From positions 23,821,001 through 23,885,000 of the forward strand of contig CATNEN010000038.1 of NCBI GenBank assembly GCA_950097015.1: a DNA stretch of 64,000 nucleotides. The letters run 5' to 3'. The DNA is from Macrostomum hystrix. Lineage: Eukaryota > Platyhelminthes > Macrostomidae. This document shows positions 55,301-63,568 of the stretch, in pieces (positions within the stretch are counted from its first letter, which is position 1; the number at the start of each line of letters is the position of its first letter). Made by a program: the position numbers and the translations under genes. The notes under the pieces were generated by a model. That model saw only the letters and a list, made by a program, of their open reading frames with translations. It was not told where the DNA came from and did not search any database.

Positions 55301-58300
55301 ATGATCGAGATACACAAGGGGATATAGAATTCCAAAAAGAAAGCTGAAATTGTTAGAGAATGTGTAGAAGAAGCATGCCCTAGAGTGTGTGAGAGTTTTA
55401 ACTGGGCCTCGGTTAGTGACAGGGATAGAAAAGGACTTGAGGGAGGAGAGAGAACGGTAGAGATTTGCCGCCCACGCGTTCCACATGTCTAGGCTCATTT
55501 CTAGCCGCTCCCAGAGCGAAAAAAACTCCCGCAAAAAGATGAAGAAGCCCTCCAAATAATCCAGTCCCATTCGCTCTCTCCTCACCAGCAGGCCAGTCCA
55601 AGAGCATCGACCGAGGCCGCAGGAGGCACGAGGTGAGGCCGAGGCTGAGACCACGGGCTGATGTTTTTTCTCCCTCAAAATATATGAGCACTAAAGTACG
55701 CCCACCGGCTCAAATCTAGTTTCTTGTTTATAAATATAGTTTATTTTCTAGTTTCCGTCTCTTTATTTTCTAGTTTCCGTCTGTTTATTTTCTAGTTTCT
55801 GTCTGTTTATTTTCTAGTTTCCATCTTGCTTATTTTCTAGTTTCTGTCTGTTTATTTTCTGGCTTCCATCTTGTTTATTTTCTAGTTTCCATCTTGTTTA
55901 TTTTCTTGTTTTCGTCTTGTTTTTTTTTCTAGTTTCCATCTTGTTTACTTCTAGTTTCCATCTTGTTTACTTCTAGTTTCCATCTTGTTTACTTCTAGTT
56001 TCCATCTTGTTTACTTCTAGTTTCCATCTTGTTTACTTCTAGTTTCCATCTTGTTTACTTCTAGTTTCCATCTTGTTTACTTCTAGTTTCCATCTTGTTT
56101 ACTTCTAGTTTCCATCTTGTTTACTTCTAGTTTCCATCTTGTTTACTTCTAGTTTCCATCTTGTTTATTTTATTGTTTTTTCTTGCCTTTTTTCTACTTT
56201 CATTCTTGTTTATTTCCTAGTTTCCATCTTGTTTATTTTCTAGTTTCCGTCTTGTTTATTTTATTGTTTCCATCTTGTTTATTTTCTTGTTTTCTCTTGC
56301 CTTTTTTCTAGTTTCATTCTTGTTTTTTTTCTAGTTTCCATATTATTTTTTTTCTAGTTTCCATCTAGTTTATTATCTAGCTTCTATTTTGTTTCTTTCT
56401 CGTTGCCTCTCTTGTTTCCATCTAGTTTGTTTTCGAATTTCTTTCTTCTTGACTTTTTAGTTTAGTTTAGTTGAGTTTTTGTTTTTGTTTAAACCCGTTT
56501 TTTTCTTTCATTTTTATTCCGTCTAGTTTTAGTCTAGTTTTAGTCTAGTTTTAGTCTAGTTTTAATCTAGTTTTAGTCTAGTTTTAGTCTAGTTTTAGTC
56601 TAGTCTCAGTCTAGTTTTAGTCTAGTTTTAGTCTAGTTTTAGTCTAGTCTCAGTCTAGGTTTTGTCTAGTTTTAGTCTAGTCTCAGTCTAGTTTTTGTCT
56701 AGTTTTAGTCTAGTTTTAGTCTAGTTTTAGTCTAGTCTCAGTCTAGTTTTAGTCTAGTTTTAGTCTAGTTTTAGTCTAGTCTCAGTCTAGTTTTAGTCTA
56801 GTTTTAGTCTAGTTTTAGTCTAGTCTCAGTCTAGTTTTAGTCTAGTTTTAGTCTAGTTTTAGTCTAGTTTTAGTCTAGTTTTAGTCTAGTTTTAGTCTAG
56901 TTTTAGTCTAGTTTTAGTCTAGTTTTAGTCTAGTTTTAGTCTAGTTTCAGTCTAGTTTTAGTCTAGTTTTAGTCTAGTTTTAGTCTAGTTTTAGTCTAGT
57001 TTTAGTCTAGTTTTAGTCTAGTTTTAGTCTAGTTTCAGTCTAGTTTTAGTCTAGTTTTAGTCTAGTTTTAGTCTAGTTTTAGTCTAGTTTTAGTCTAGTT
57101 TTAGTCTAGCCTCTATCTAGACCCAATGAAAGTTTTTTATAGATAGAAATGTATCGCTTATATTTGCTTCTAACGACGAATAGGCTCCATAGCAGACCAT
57201 TTCAATAAAGAAAAATCTCAGACGGATTCGATGTTGATATATTTTTTGCGCAACCAAAAAAGTACAGTCACAAACGAACTTCATCCTCTCGAGCGAGACA
57301 GTTATTTATTTCCCTCCGTTCGCTTCGTTATTCGGCCTAGACGCTTTAGATAATTATCATGCACTTTAAAAACTAACCGCTTGTAGGACCAGTATTATAC
57401 TGACTTTGCAAAGCCATGAGCTGTGTTCATTAAAGCCTGTTTGTCGAGATAGATAGTGTTTGGGAAACTGCAGAAGACATGGAAAGAGATGAGAAAGACT
57501 TTAGAGATGTAGAGAGTTTAGAGATGGAGAGATGAGAGATGGAGAGAGGAGAGATGGAGAGATGAGAGATGGAGAGAGGAGAGATGGAGAGATGAGAGAT
57601 GAAGAGATGAGAGATGGAGAGATGAGAGATGGAGAGATGAGAGATGGAGAGATGAGAGATGGAGAGATGAGAGATGAGAGATGGAGAGATGGAGAGATGA
57701 GAGATGGAGAGATGAGAGATGGAGAGATTAGAGATGGAGAGATTAGAGAGGGAGAGAAGATGGAGAGATGAGAGATTAGAGAGGGAGAGAAGATGGAGAG
57801 ATGAGAGATTAGAGAGGGAGAGAAGATGGAGAGATGAGAGATGGAGAGATGAGAGATGGAGAGATTAGAGATGGAGAGATGAGAGATGGAGAGATGAGAG
57901 ATGAGAGATGGAGAGATGGAGAGATGAGAGATAGAAGATGGAGATATTAGAGATGGAGAGATTAGAGATGGAGAGATTAGAGAGGGAGAGATGAGAGATG
58001 GAGAGATGAGAGATGGAGGGATGAGAGCTAGAGAGATGAGAGATGGAGAGATTAGAGATGGAGAGATGAGAGATGGACAGATGAGAGATGGAGAGATGAG
58101 AGATGGAGAGATTAGAGATGGAGAGATGAGAGATGGAGAGATGAGAGATGGACAGATGAGAGATGGAGAGATTAGAGATGGAGAGATGAGAGATGGAGAG
58201 ATGAGAGATTGAGAGATTAGAGATGGAGAGATGAGAGATGGAGAGATGAGAGATGAGAGATGGAGAGATGAGAGATGGAGAGATTAGAGAGGGAGAGATG

Positions 58301-61300
58301 AGAGATGGAGAGATGAGAGATGGAGAGATTAGAGAGGGAGAGATGAGAGATGGAGAGATGAGAGATGGAGGGATGAGAGCTAGAGAGATGAGAGATGGAG
58401 AGATTAGAGATGGAGAGATGAGAGATGGAGAGATGAGAGATGGACAGATGAGAGATGGAGAGATTAGAGATGGAGAGATGAGAGATGGAGAGATGAGAGA
58501 TTGAGAGATTAGAGATGGAGAGATGAGAGATGGAGAGATGAGAGATGAGAGATGGAGAGATGAGAGATGGAGAGATGAGAGATGGAGAGATGAGATATGG
58601 AGAGATGAGAGATAAGGAGATGAGAGATTGAGAGATAATAGAGAGATGGAGATATGAAATATGGAGAGATGGAGAGAGATTAGAGATAAGTAGATAAAAA
58701 TTGGGGAAAAATATGCAGAGATCAGAATTCAAGTTTTAGTTGAAGTTCAAGTTTGGGTTCAAGTTTTAGTATAGCAGTTGAGAAAAAATGCTATACGAAA
58801 TTTACTTATTAATTTACAAGCACTTATTGTGTGGTTATCGACTGAATTAATTATAACCCAAAATTATAATCGATTTTAATTTTTTCATGATTTTTTGTTA
58901 TAAACAACTTCAATAATTTCAACAGGAGCGAGTCTGAACTAAAAGCTAATTGATTTCACCAATTCAATGAGCGGCCCTAATCGAACTCACAAATGAACCA
59001 CAATTTTTCGTTTTACTACACATACTTTGGTACATTTTTTACAAACGTCTAAACTTCTCTAAAAATGAACTTCAAACAAATTTACGAAAATGTGGTAGTA
59101 TGGTTGTTTTAGTCAATTAGTAAAAAATTCTTTTTTTAATTTAAAGTTGAACTTTCGTTGACAGTAGAAAGACAACGTCATTTTCCCCCTGGGAAAAGTC
59201 CATTTCTAAAAGTCCATTTCTAAAGTCAACGATATGCACTTTCCAAAATTTTCCGCGAGAAAAATGTGGGTATTCGAAATTGCCCTGTGGTCTACTGTTA
59301 AGGGTGGATGGTAATTTCCTTGTTGCAAAAATAACAATAACCTGTTTCTCTTTTTTGGGATCAGATTTTTTAGACTTTTTAGTTTTTACCTAAAATTGCC
59401 TCGGAGTTAAAGTTTTTATTTAAAACTGCACAGCTGACTTTTTTAAATCGAGTTTCTGTAGTGACGGAAGCGAGTTTTCTGAAGGAGAGGAAAATGAGCA
59501 ATTTTAATCCCACAGGAGATGGAACGTCAAAGAAACAAGGAGAGACTGCGCAGTCGCCAGGCAAGCTGTCAGGAGGAAGCTGTCAGGTAAGCCGCGAAGC
59601 TGTCACGTGACATTCCGCTTTCTTAGAAAACAAAAAAATCTCAAATACGTCCAGAGCTTTAGAAAATCCTATTTTACTGAAGGATTATTTGTCTAAGGAT
59701 CGACTGATCGAGACTAAAAATGGCCAAACTTGACGGGATCAAGTCCCTGGAATTTAACCTATATAGCATCGAATTTCCCCAAAAATTATTATCGTTTTAT
59801 AACGTCTTAAAGATCGAGATCTCTTGACGATTCCCCCTAAAAATGACCTTGAATTCACTTGTAGAGAATGGGATTCCCCTTTTAGAAAACGGCTTTTAAT
59901 TTACATTTAAATATAGGATTAAAATGTTATAAAATAATCCCTTATAAAATAACCTTGATTCCGGTATAAAATGGGATTCTCCATTAGAAATGACCTTGAC
60001 TCACGTAGACGATGGGATTCTCCATTAGAAATGACCTTGACTCACGTAGACGATGGGATTCTCCATTAGAAATGACCTTGACTCACGTAGACGATGGGAT
60101 TCTCTATTAGAAATGACCTTGACTCACGTAGACGTTGGGATTTTCCATTAGAAATGACCTTGACTCACGTACACGATGGGATTCTCCATTAGAAATGACC
60201 TAAACATTAGAAAGAGAATGGAATTCCCTCATGAAAACGGCCTTCTTCCACATTAGTAAATGTGACTACCTAAGAATCGACCTTGAGTTCACTGAAAGAA
60301 TGGTATTTTCCTAAAAAATCTTTAAAAAACCAAGTAACCACATCAGAGTAGAGAATTTTGGCTTTTTTATCAAGACTCTGTCCTTAGATGAAATTTTTTC
60401 GCTGACAAAAATAGATTCGCGAAATCCCAGGGGGGGACACTGGCACGTGTAATTGATTTATTATTGATCGCGAATTGATTTCGGGGCAGTGAAGAGGCAC
60501 AAATTGCAGTATAGTGTGTTGGCTCACAATATGCAAGTTAGAGTAGAAAAATAACTTGAGTATAGGCGAACTTCAAACTATTTTTTCCTGAGTTTTCTCC
60601 TTTTTCCTGTCTTCCTCCAAGACTGAAGAAGTCGGATAAAAACTCGGACTCGATTGAGCAGACAACTCCCGACGTATCTGATAGCTCGTCCAGGCTGTTG
60701 AGAACGTGAGCACCTGATTATTTGGCTACATTCGCGGGGACATTGTGAAGGAGACAGGGCGAGGGACACAGGGAGAGGGAGACAGGGAGAGGGAAACAGG
60801 GAGAGGGAGACAGGGAGAGGGAGACAGAGAGAGGGCGACAGGGAGAGGGAGACAGGGAGAGGGAGACAGGGAGAGGGAGACAGGGAGAGGGAGACAGGGA
60901 GAGGGAGACAGGGAGAGGGAGACAGGGAGAGGGAGACAGAGAGAGGGAGACAGGGAGAGGGAGACAGGGAGAGGGAGACAGAGAGAGGGAGACAGGGAGA
61001 GGGAGACAGGGAGAGGGAGACAGGGAGAGGGAGACAGAGAGAGGGAGACAGGGAGAGGGAGACAGAGAGAGGGAGACAGGGAGAGGGAGACAGAGAGAGG
61101 GAGACAGGGAGAGGGAGACAGAGAGAGGGAGACAAGGAGAGGGAGACAGAGAGAGGGAGACAGGGAGAGGGAGACAGGGAGAGGGAGACAGGGAGAGGGA
61201 GACAGGGAAAGGGAGACAGAGAGAGGGAGACAGGGAGAGGGAGACAGGGAGAGGGAGACAGAGAGAGGGAGACAGGGAGAGGGAGGCAGAGAGAGGGAGA

Positions 61301-63568
61301 CAGGGAGAGGGAGACAGAGAGAGGGAGACAGGGAGAGGGAGACAGGGAGAGGGACACAGAGAGAGGGAGACAGAGAGAGCGAGTTAAATATGTTTAGTTT
61401 TTGTGTGAGGATAGTCTGTGTTGCGGTATACTCGTAAAACATGTGCTCAAATTTAACTTATCGACTTATTGTCAATAACTTTCATCTGCTCTGACTTTAT
61501 CTTTTATTCCTTTGGGCTTTGAGTGGGCCTATTGGGGTCTATGAGAGGCACCTATAAAATAATTCTGGGAAAATTCCAAAGCCTATAGGCTGCTGGATAT
61601 GGTAATGGGAGTTCAGTGGGATGGAAAGAATTTTTTAATAACCCCGGGCTGCTCTAGCACAGATGTCAGTCAAATGATCTGAGCTCAAATCCTCCAAGAC
61701 GGCAAGAAAATTTCTTGAGCTTTTTGGATGAGTCATATACCTGTACTGGGGGGGGCCGAGTGGGGAGAAATGTCCAATTTTCCGGGGATTTTCTTTGCTA
61801 CAAAAGTGCCATATTTTTCCCCGAAGCAACTTCATCAATAAGAAAATCCATCTTAACCCAAAGCACCTGTGCCGGATTCCCACGCTATCCAAATTATTTC
61901 TTTGTGACCAATCAATCAACACTGCGTGTAACCTGCTACGCCATCGATAATTGATGATTGATTTGTTTACACCTGCGAGGACTTTGGATGCAGTTTTTTC
62001 AACCACAGATGCTGTCTCATGTTTCTTACCTGATCGTCCTTATCGGGACGGGACGTCTTTAGAATTTTACTAAAGTTAATCTTATCTTCCACATTAAAAT
62101 TAGTTCTTATCTGTCTCACCGCTTGTTACTCGTGTTATCTGCCCACCCCAATTAGTTCTTACTTGTCTCACCTCTTGTTACTCGTGTTATCTGCCCACCC
62201 TAATTAGTTCTTACTTGTCTCACCTCTTATTACTCGTGTTATCTGCCCACCCTAATTAGTTCTTACTTGTCTCACCTCTTGTTACTCGTGTTATCTGCCC
62301 ACCCTAATTAGTTCTTACTTGTCTCACCTCTTATTACTCGTGTTATCTGCCCACCCTAATTAGTTCTTACTTGTCTCACCTCTTGTAACTCGTGTTATCT
62401 ACCCACCCTAATTAGTTCTTACCTGTCTCATCTCTTGTAACTCGTGTTATCTGCCTACCCTAATTAGCTCTTATCTTTCTCAAAATAGCTAGCTCTTATC
62501 TTTCTCACGTTTAACTCATATTCAATAGCTCTAATAATTTCAGCTGTTTTACCAATCTTCCTGCATTTTCAGCTGCATTCGACTGCTAAAAGTATCCGTT
62601 AAAACTGAAAAAAAAAATTTCAGACCAGTTGAAAGTCCTCAGTCAATAGCGGCAATTAATTGGGCAGCAGATTTGCAGCAGCAGATGCGTCAGCATCAGC
62701 ACCAGCACCAGCACCAGCACCAGCACCAGCACCAGCACCAACACCAACACCAGCAGCCACCGATTCTACCCAGAAAGCCACGTAGAAGTGCTATAGGTGC
62801 AATTTCTTCAAACAGGCAGCAGCAGCAGCAAATGTCAGAGTGCCTTGCTTTGCGAGTACAACCATCGGAAAAGACTGAGGAGGTACATTGCTTGCCAAGA
62901 CCACCTAAAAGGTTAGAGAACCTAAATTTAAAGCTCTTATCATGCTACTCGTAAGTAGGATAATTACGTATATCGCTACTATAATTTGCAGAGTCGAATC
63001 AATGCCTCCCGGATCGGCAGTCGGCTGCAACAGAAGTGAGATAATTTATACGCAGGTTTTTTATTCTATCAAATATATTTGACAAACGGATTCTATCAAA
63101 TTGAATTTCGAAAACTGTTTGCAGCATTCGTTCTGCCACTAAAAGATCAGAGGCATATGCATCAACCTATGCAGCAGCAGCAGCAGCAGCAGCAGCCACC
63201 GCTTCCTCACCCTTGTCACAGAGCTCAAGCGATTGTATCGCCGTACAATGCCGTTATAGAAAATGTGAGTCCTTGAGCTCTACCTATAATAATTTTTCGC
63301 GCATTCTCACTCATTGTACACCACACACACACACACACAGAGTCCTGACAGACCCGGAGCAAGTCATCTGCCGCAACACCCATGGCAGCATCATCAACAA
63401 CCTTCAAATTCGAAGGTAACCGCCATAGTCTATGGCCAAACCAGCCAGCATCACAGCGACGACAATGATGACGATGAAAACTTTGTAGACGAAGATGACC
63501 AGACGCGCTACTCGCCAGTGGACACAATAATTATTAAGTCGAAGCGCAACGACAGAAGAAATTTATGA
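43269..63568 (+). CDS. Mucin-like single-pass membrane protein gene, KIAA1549/UPF0606-like (about 14 exons)
   Basis: Inferred gene model. The exons are 43269-43335, about 43826-48160, 48377-48625, 49083-49243, 49362-49533, 50088-50305, 53193-53419, 54195-54316, 59462-59606 (or 59586), 60622-60705, 62624-62911, 62992-63035, 63125-63264 and 63341-63568. Every junction has GT-AG ends. Codon phases agree throughout if exon 9 uses the weaker donor at 59607, giving about 2160 codons. The product has a signal peptide, a giant Thr/Ser mucin region, a conserved extracellular module with RRRRKR, one membrane helix and a cytoplasmic tail with polyA, QH and acidic parts. This order, and module motifs such as LLGYPV followed by NSSAKLW before the helix, resemble the UPF0606/KIAA1549 family, whose molecular role is poorly known. 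ATTAAA at 63707 may be the poly(A) signal. The model is strong from exon 3 on; the exon 1-2 and 9-10 joins are less certain. Confidence 0.65.
43810..48115 (+). repeat. Coding 60-bp VNTR
   Basis: About 67 copies of a 60-bp unit (begins GCTGCATCAACATCAACAGC; contains CGGTTTCACCATCGAGTGCA). Variable codons are few: GCATCA/GAATTA/ACATCA, CCTTCA/CCTACA/CATTCA, TCACCA/TTACCA. Shorter 57-bp units (CAACAGCACCTTCTTCAACG) keep the frame. Flanks are shorter runs: GCATCAACAGCT at 43810-43860 and ACATCAACAGCAGCAGCT at 47940-48110. Confidence 0.97.
43826..48160 (+). CDS. Exon 2: giant Thr/Ser/Pro mucin domain
   Basis: About 1444 codons, almost all in a 20-residue repeat of the form TSTVSPSSATSAELTSTATP. 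The repeat is rich in O-glycosylation acceptors, so a heavily glycosylated extracellular stalk is expected. A stop (TGA 43804-43806) in the same frame shows that the exon begins after it; ATG 43894 is internal if exon 1 is joined. The last 60 codons change to TSTAAA repeats. The donor CAG|GTACCG at 48161 is in phase 1 and matches the acceptor at 48376; read-through would stop at 48192. Confidence 0.8.
48377..48625 (+). CDS. Exon 3: end of the Thr/Ser-rich region
   Basis: Acceptor CTTCTAG at 48370-48376; donor ACTG|GTAAAT at 48626; phase 1 at both ends. Encodes non-repetitive Thr/Ser-rich sequence and then ACNSALNLSPNLSSYWLIT, the start of the conserved module. The next intron carries a SINE. 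Confidence 0.72.
48660..49010 (+). mobile_element. SINE family 1 in intron 3
   Basis: Full-length, from GGGGGTAGTGGCAGAGCAGT through B-box-like GCTCGATCCCGCGG, body and hairpin to GTCTAGTGCCACCAAATGATG. It lies between donor 48626 and acceptor 49082. Confidence 0.88.
49083..49243 (+). CDS. Exon 4: extracellular module with furin-like site
   Basis: The acceptor AACACTTTTAG at 49072-49082 completes the codon left by exon 3, giving WLIT-VISAVPSSVSVD. Encodes EARLLRLILAVINQALL and then RRRRKR|AVSSG, a polybasic site fitting furin-type processing. The donor CAG|GTAAGG at 49244 is in phase 0. Confidence 0.75.
49362..49533 (+). CDS. Exon 5: extracellular module, second half
   Basis: Acceptor CTCTAAACCAG (to 49361), phase 0. 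Encodes LVSAERVVGS, QVRLVYYAMQGDAFLSVQQV and APILLGYPVDMVAM. Two donors are possible. GTGAGC at 49534 (phase 1) fits the good acceptor of exon 6 at 50087. GTAAAA at 49586 (phase 2) would add CEPIVEFANSAYFPNTN but has no good matching acceptor. Confidence 0.68.
49597..49985 (-). mobile_element. Two SINE family 1 fragments in intron 5
   Basis: A short piece (49597-49672; hairpin region, diverged) and a larger piece (49697-49985) run on the minus strand. The larger one has the 3' part, the hairpin and the head, but its central body is replaced by about 35 AT-rich bases. Confidence 0.75.
50088..50305 (+). CDS. Exon 6: transmembrane helix
   Basis: The acceptor ACCCCTCCCCTGCAG (to 50087) has a good pyrimidine tract, phase 1. 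Encodes YDASVNNSSAK (N-glycosylation NNS), a 24-residue hydrophobic helix (LWIIGLVVGVLSG...AVLLI, 50123-50194), the stop-transfer NRRCLRPKNRANR and a juxtamembrane acidic/Tyr segment (EEFYTDSMRPRP). The donor GCG|GTGGGT at 50306 is in phase 0. Read-through would stop 60 bases later. Confidence 0.75.
50570..51135. repeat. Diverged tandem of SINE-tail-like sequence in intron 6
   Basis: Two to three imperfect copies share AGTGCCCG, TAGATAATGTACATTTAG or TAGCGAATGTACATTCAA, and end TTTTCTTATCTTCGTCAGGC. The last block matches the TTTCTCATCGTCAGGC hairpin side of SINE family 1. Confidence 0.55.
51840..52445. repeat. 16-bp minisatellite, locus 4, intron 6
   Basis: About 38 units of GAGACACGGGAGAGAT in the same orientation as locus 2 (30147), more degenerate (GAGCGAT, GAGTGAC, GAGAAAT). 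It stops shortly before a SINE. Confidence 0.93.
52507..52855 (-). mobile_element. SINE family 1 in intron 6
   Basis: Full-length minus-strand copy: head (reverse of CGCGTTAACTGCTCTGCCACC) at the right end, hairpin block at about 52643-52682, and the 3' end at 52507-52560. Confidence 0.87.
53193..53419 (+). CDS. Exon 7: cytoplasmic helix and polyAla
   Basis: The acceptor CCAAACTGCAG (to 53192), phase 0, follows exon 6 directly. Encodes NPNIIYVSHEIDVIADRVAR and RLDAHMSDMLR, likely an amphipathic helix, then a (GCT)n polyAla run (about 53352-53374) and an acidic DDDMPIVSVQSE. The donor AAGAG|GTGTTT at 53420 is in phase 2. Confidence 0.72.
53500..54117. repeat. 20-bp minisatellite, intron 7, almost perfectly homogeneous
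   Basis: About 30 copies of TGGGATCTAGACTGTATGAA; the only differences I see are GATCTGG in two units and the edge copies. It sits between exons 7 and 8. Confidence 0.96.
54195..54316 (+). CDS. Exon 8: Arg/Pro/Gly-rich cytoplasmic segment
   Basis: The acceptor TTTGCTTTCAAAG (to 54194), phase 2, completes the Arg codon from exon 7. Encodes RRLPRTPSELESDSRPRGAD and RRLAGPGLGGRPAPG. The donor G|GTGAGG at 54317 is in phase 1. GC-richer than its surroundings. Confidence 0.7.
54330..55245. repeat. G-rich minisatellite (GGGGAAGAATGGTGGGGTAG), intron 8
   Basis: About 43 units of roughly 20-22 bp: GGGGAAGAATGGTGGG followed by GTAGGGAGAG, TAGGGTTTA or GATGGGTTA. G-runs of 3-6 are closely spaced on the coding strand. 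Confidence 0.92.
55246..55734. other. Non-repetitive part of intron 8
   Basis: A minus-strand frame (55256-55678) is open but has no recognisable domain. Not supported as a gene. Confidence 0.25.
55735..56455. repeat. 19-22-bp minisatellite (TTTCCATCTTGTTTACTTCTAG), intron 8
   Basis: Two phases: a 22-bp form with TTTATTTTC at the edges, and a homogeneous 19-bp core CTAGTTTCCATCTTGTTTA + CTT at 55935-56160. Pyrimidine-rich on the coding strand. Confidence 0.9.
56519..57113. repeat. 11-bp minisatellite (TCTAGTTTTAG), intron 8
   Basis: About 54 copies of TCTAGTTTTAG; rare variants TCTAGTCTCAG, TCTAGTTTCAG and TCTAGTTTTTG appear at fairly regular spacing in the first two thirds. Confidence 0.95.
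57114..57484. other. Non-repetitive part of intron 8
   Basis: Nothing recognisable. Confidence 0.3.
57485..58690. repeat. 15-bp minisatellite (AGAGATGGAGAGATG), intron 8
   Basis: About 80 units of AGAGATGGAGAGATG on an almost pure purine plus T strand. A block of about 294 bp starting near 57985 recurs from about 58340 with the same rare variants (GGAGGGATGAGAGCTAGAG, GGACAGATG). Confidence 0.94.
58691..59461. other. AT-rich 3' part of intron 8
   Basis: No exon recognised until the acceptor at 59461. Confidence 0.3.
59462..59606 (+). CDS. Exon 9: Lys/Ser/Gly-rich segment (end uncertain)
   Basis: The acceptor GAGTTTCTGTAG (to 59461), phase 1, matches exon 8. Encodes VTEASFLKERKMSNFNPTGD then TSKKQGETAQSPGKLSGGSCQ. 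The consensus donor CAG|GTAAGC at 59587 ends in phase 0, which does not match exon 10 (phase 2). The weaker CAC|GTGACA at 59607 does match. Either the weaker donor is used, or an unseen small exon lies between. Confidence 0.5.
59985..60205. repeat. 41-bp minisatellite in intron 9
   Basis: About five copies of a 41-bp unit (GGGATTCTCCATTAGAAATG + ACCTTGACTCACGTAGACGAT). Diverged versions extend on both sides (59820-60300). Confidence 0.9.
60622..60705 (+). CDS. Exon 10: Ser/Asp-rich segment
   Basis: A very strong acceptor (TTTTCCTGTCTTCCTCCAAG, to 60621) and donor GAAC|GTGAGC at 60706. The exon is 84 bp, phase 2 at both ends, and encodes LKKSDKNSDSIEQTTPDVSD then SSSRLLR. Its downstream phase fits exon 11. 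Confidence 0.65.
60745..61385. repeat. 12-bp minisatellite (GAGGGAGACAGG), intron 10
   Basis: About 53 copies of GAGGGAGACAGG with GACAGA as the main variant. The coding strand is purine-rich with a single C per unit. All frames stay open on both strands. Confidence 0.96.
61386..62099. other. Non-repetitive part of intron 10
   Basis: No supported exon; short frames on both strands lack domains. Confidence 0.25.
62100..62470. repeat. 52-bp minisatellite in intron 10
   Basis: About seven copies of a 52-bp unit (TTAGTTCTTACTTGTCTCAC + CTCTTGTTACTCGTGTTATC + TGCCCACCCTAA). Confidence 0.93.
62624..62911 (+). CDS. Exon 11: QH-rich and proline-rich segment
   Basis: The acceptor AAAAAAATTTCAG (to 62623), phase 2, completes exon 10. 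Encodes PVESPQSIAAINWAADL, a polyQ then (HQ)n run from a CAGCAC repeat (62693-62754), and PPILPRKPRRS, which contains an SH3-ligand-like PxxPRKP. It ends HCLPRPPK before AG|GTTAGA (phase 2). An alternative donor GAG|GTACAT lies upstream. Confidence 0.7.
62992..63035 (+). CDS. Exon 12: small 44-bp exon
   Basis: Acceptor TAATTTGCAG (to 62991), phase 2; donor AGAA|GTGAGA at 63036, phase 1. Encodes VESMPPGSAVGCNR. Confidence 0.6.
63125..63264 (+). CDS. Exon 13: polyQ segment
   Basis: The acceptor AAACTGTTTGCAG (to 63124), phase 1, fits exon 12. Encodes FVLPLKDQRHMHQPM, a polyQ run, PPLPHPCHRAQ and IVSPYNAVIEN. The donor AAT|GTGAGT at 63265 is in phase 0. Confidence 0.68.
63341..63568 (+). CDS. 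Exon 14: terminal exon, acidic C-terminus
   Basis: The acceptor is a (CA)n tract ending CACACAG (to 63340), phase 0. Encodes SPDRPGASHLPQHPWQHHQQ, then VTAIVYGQTSQ, an acidic cluster (SDDNDDDENFVDEDD) and TRYSPVDTIIIKSKRNDRRNL with TGA at 63566-63568. The 3' UTR follows; ATTAAA is at 63707. Confidence 0.68.
   Translation, partial: SPDRPGASHLPQHPWQHHQQPSNSKVTAIVYGQTSQHHSDDNDDDENFVDEDDQTRYSPVDTIIIKSKRNDRRNL

Noticed and set aside
55256-55691. Minus-strand frames of 92 and 140 codons inside intron 8
   Set aside because: Overlapping frames, no domain or splice signals; probably chance in GC-richer DNA.
60578-61442. ORFs over 200 codons on both strands of the 12-bp array
   Set aside because: Same repeat artefact. 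The real signal here is exon 10 at 60622-60705 on the plus strand.
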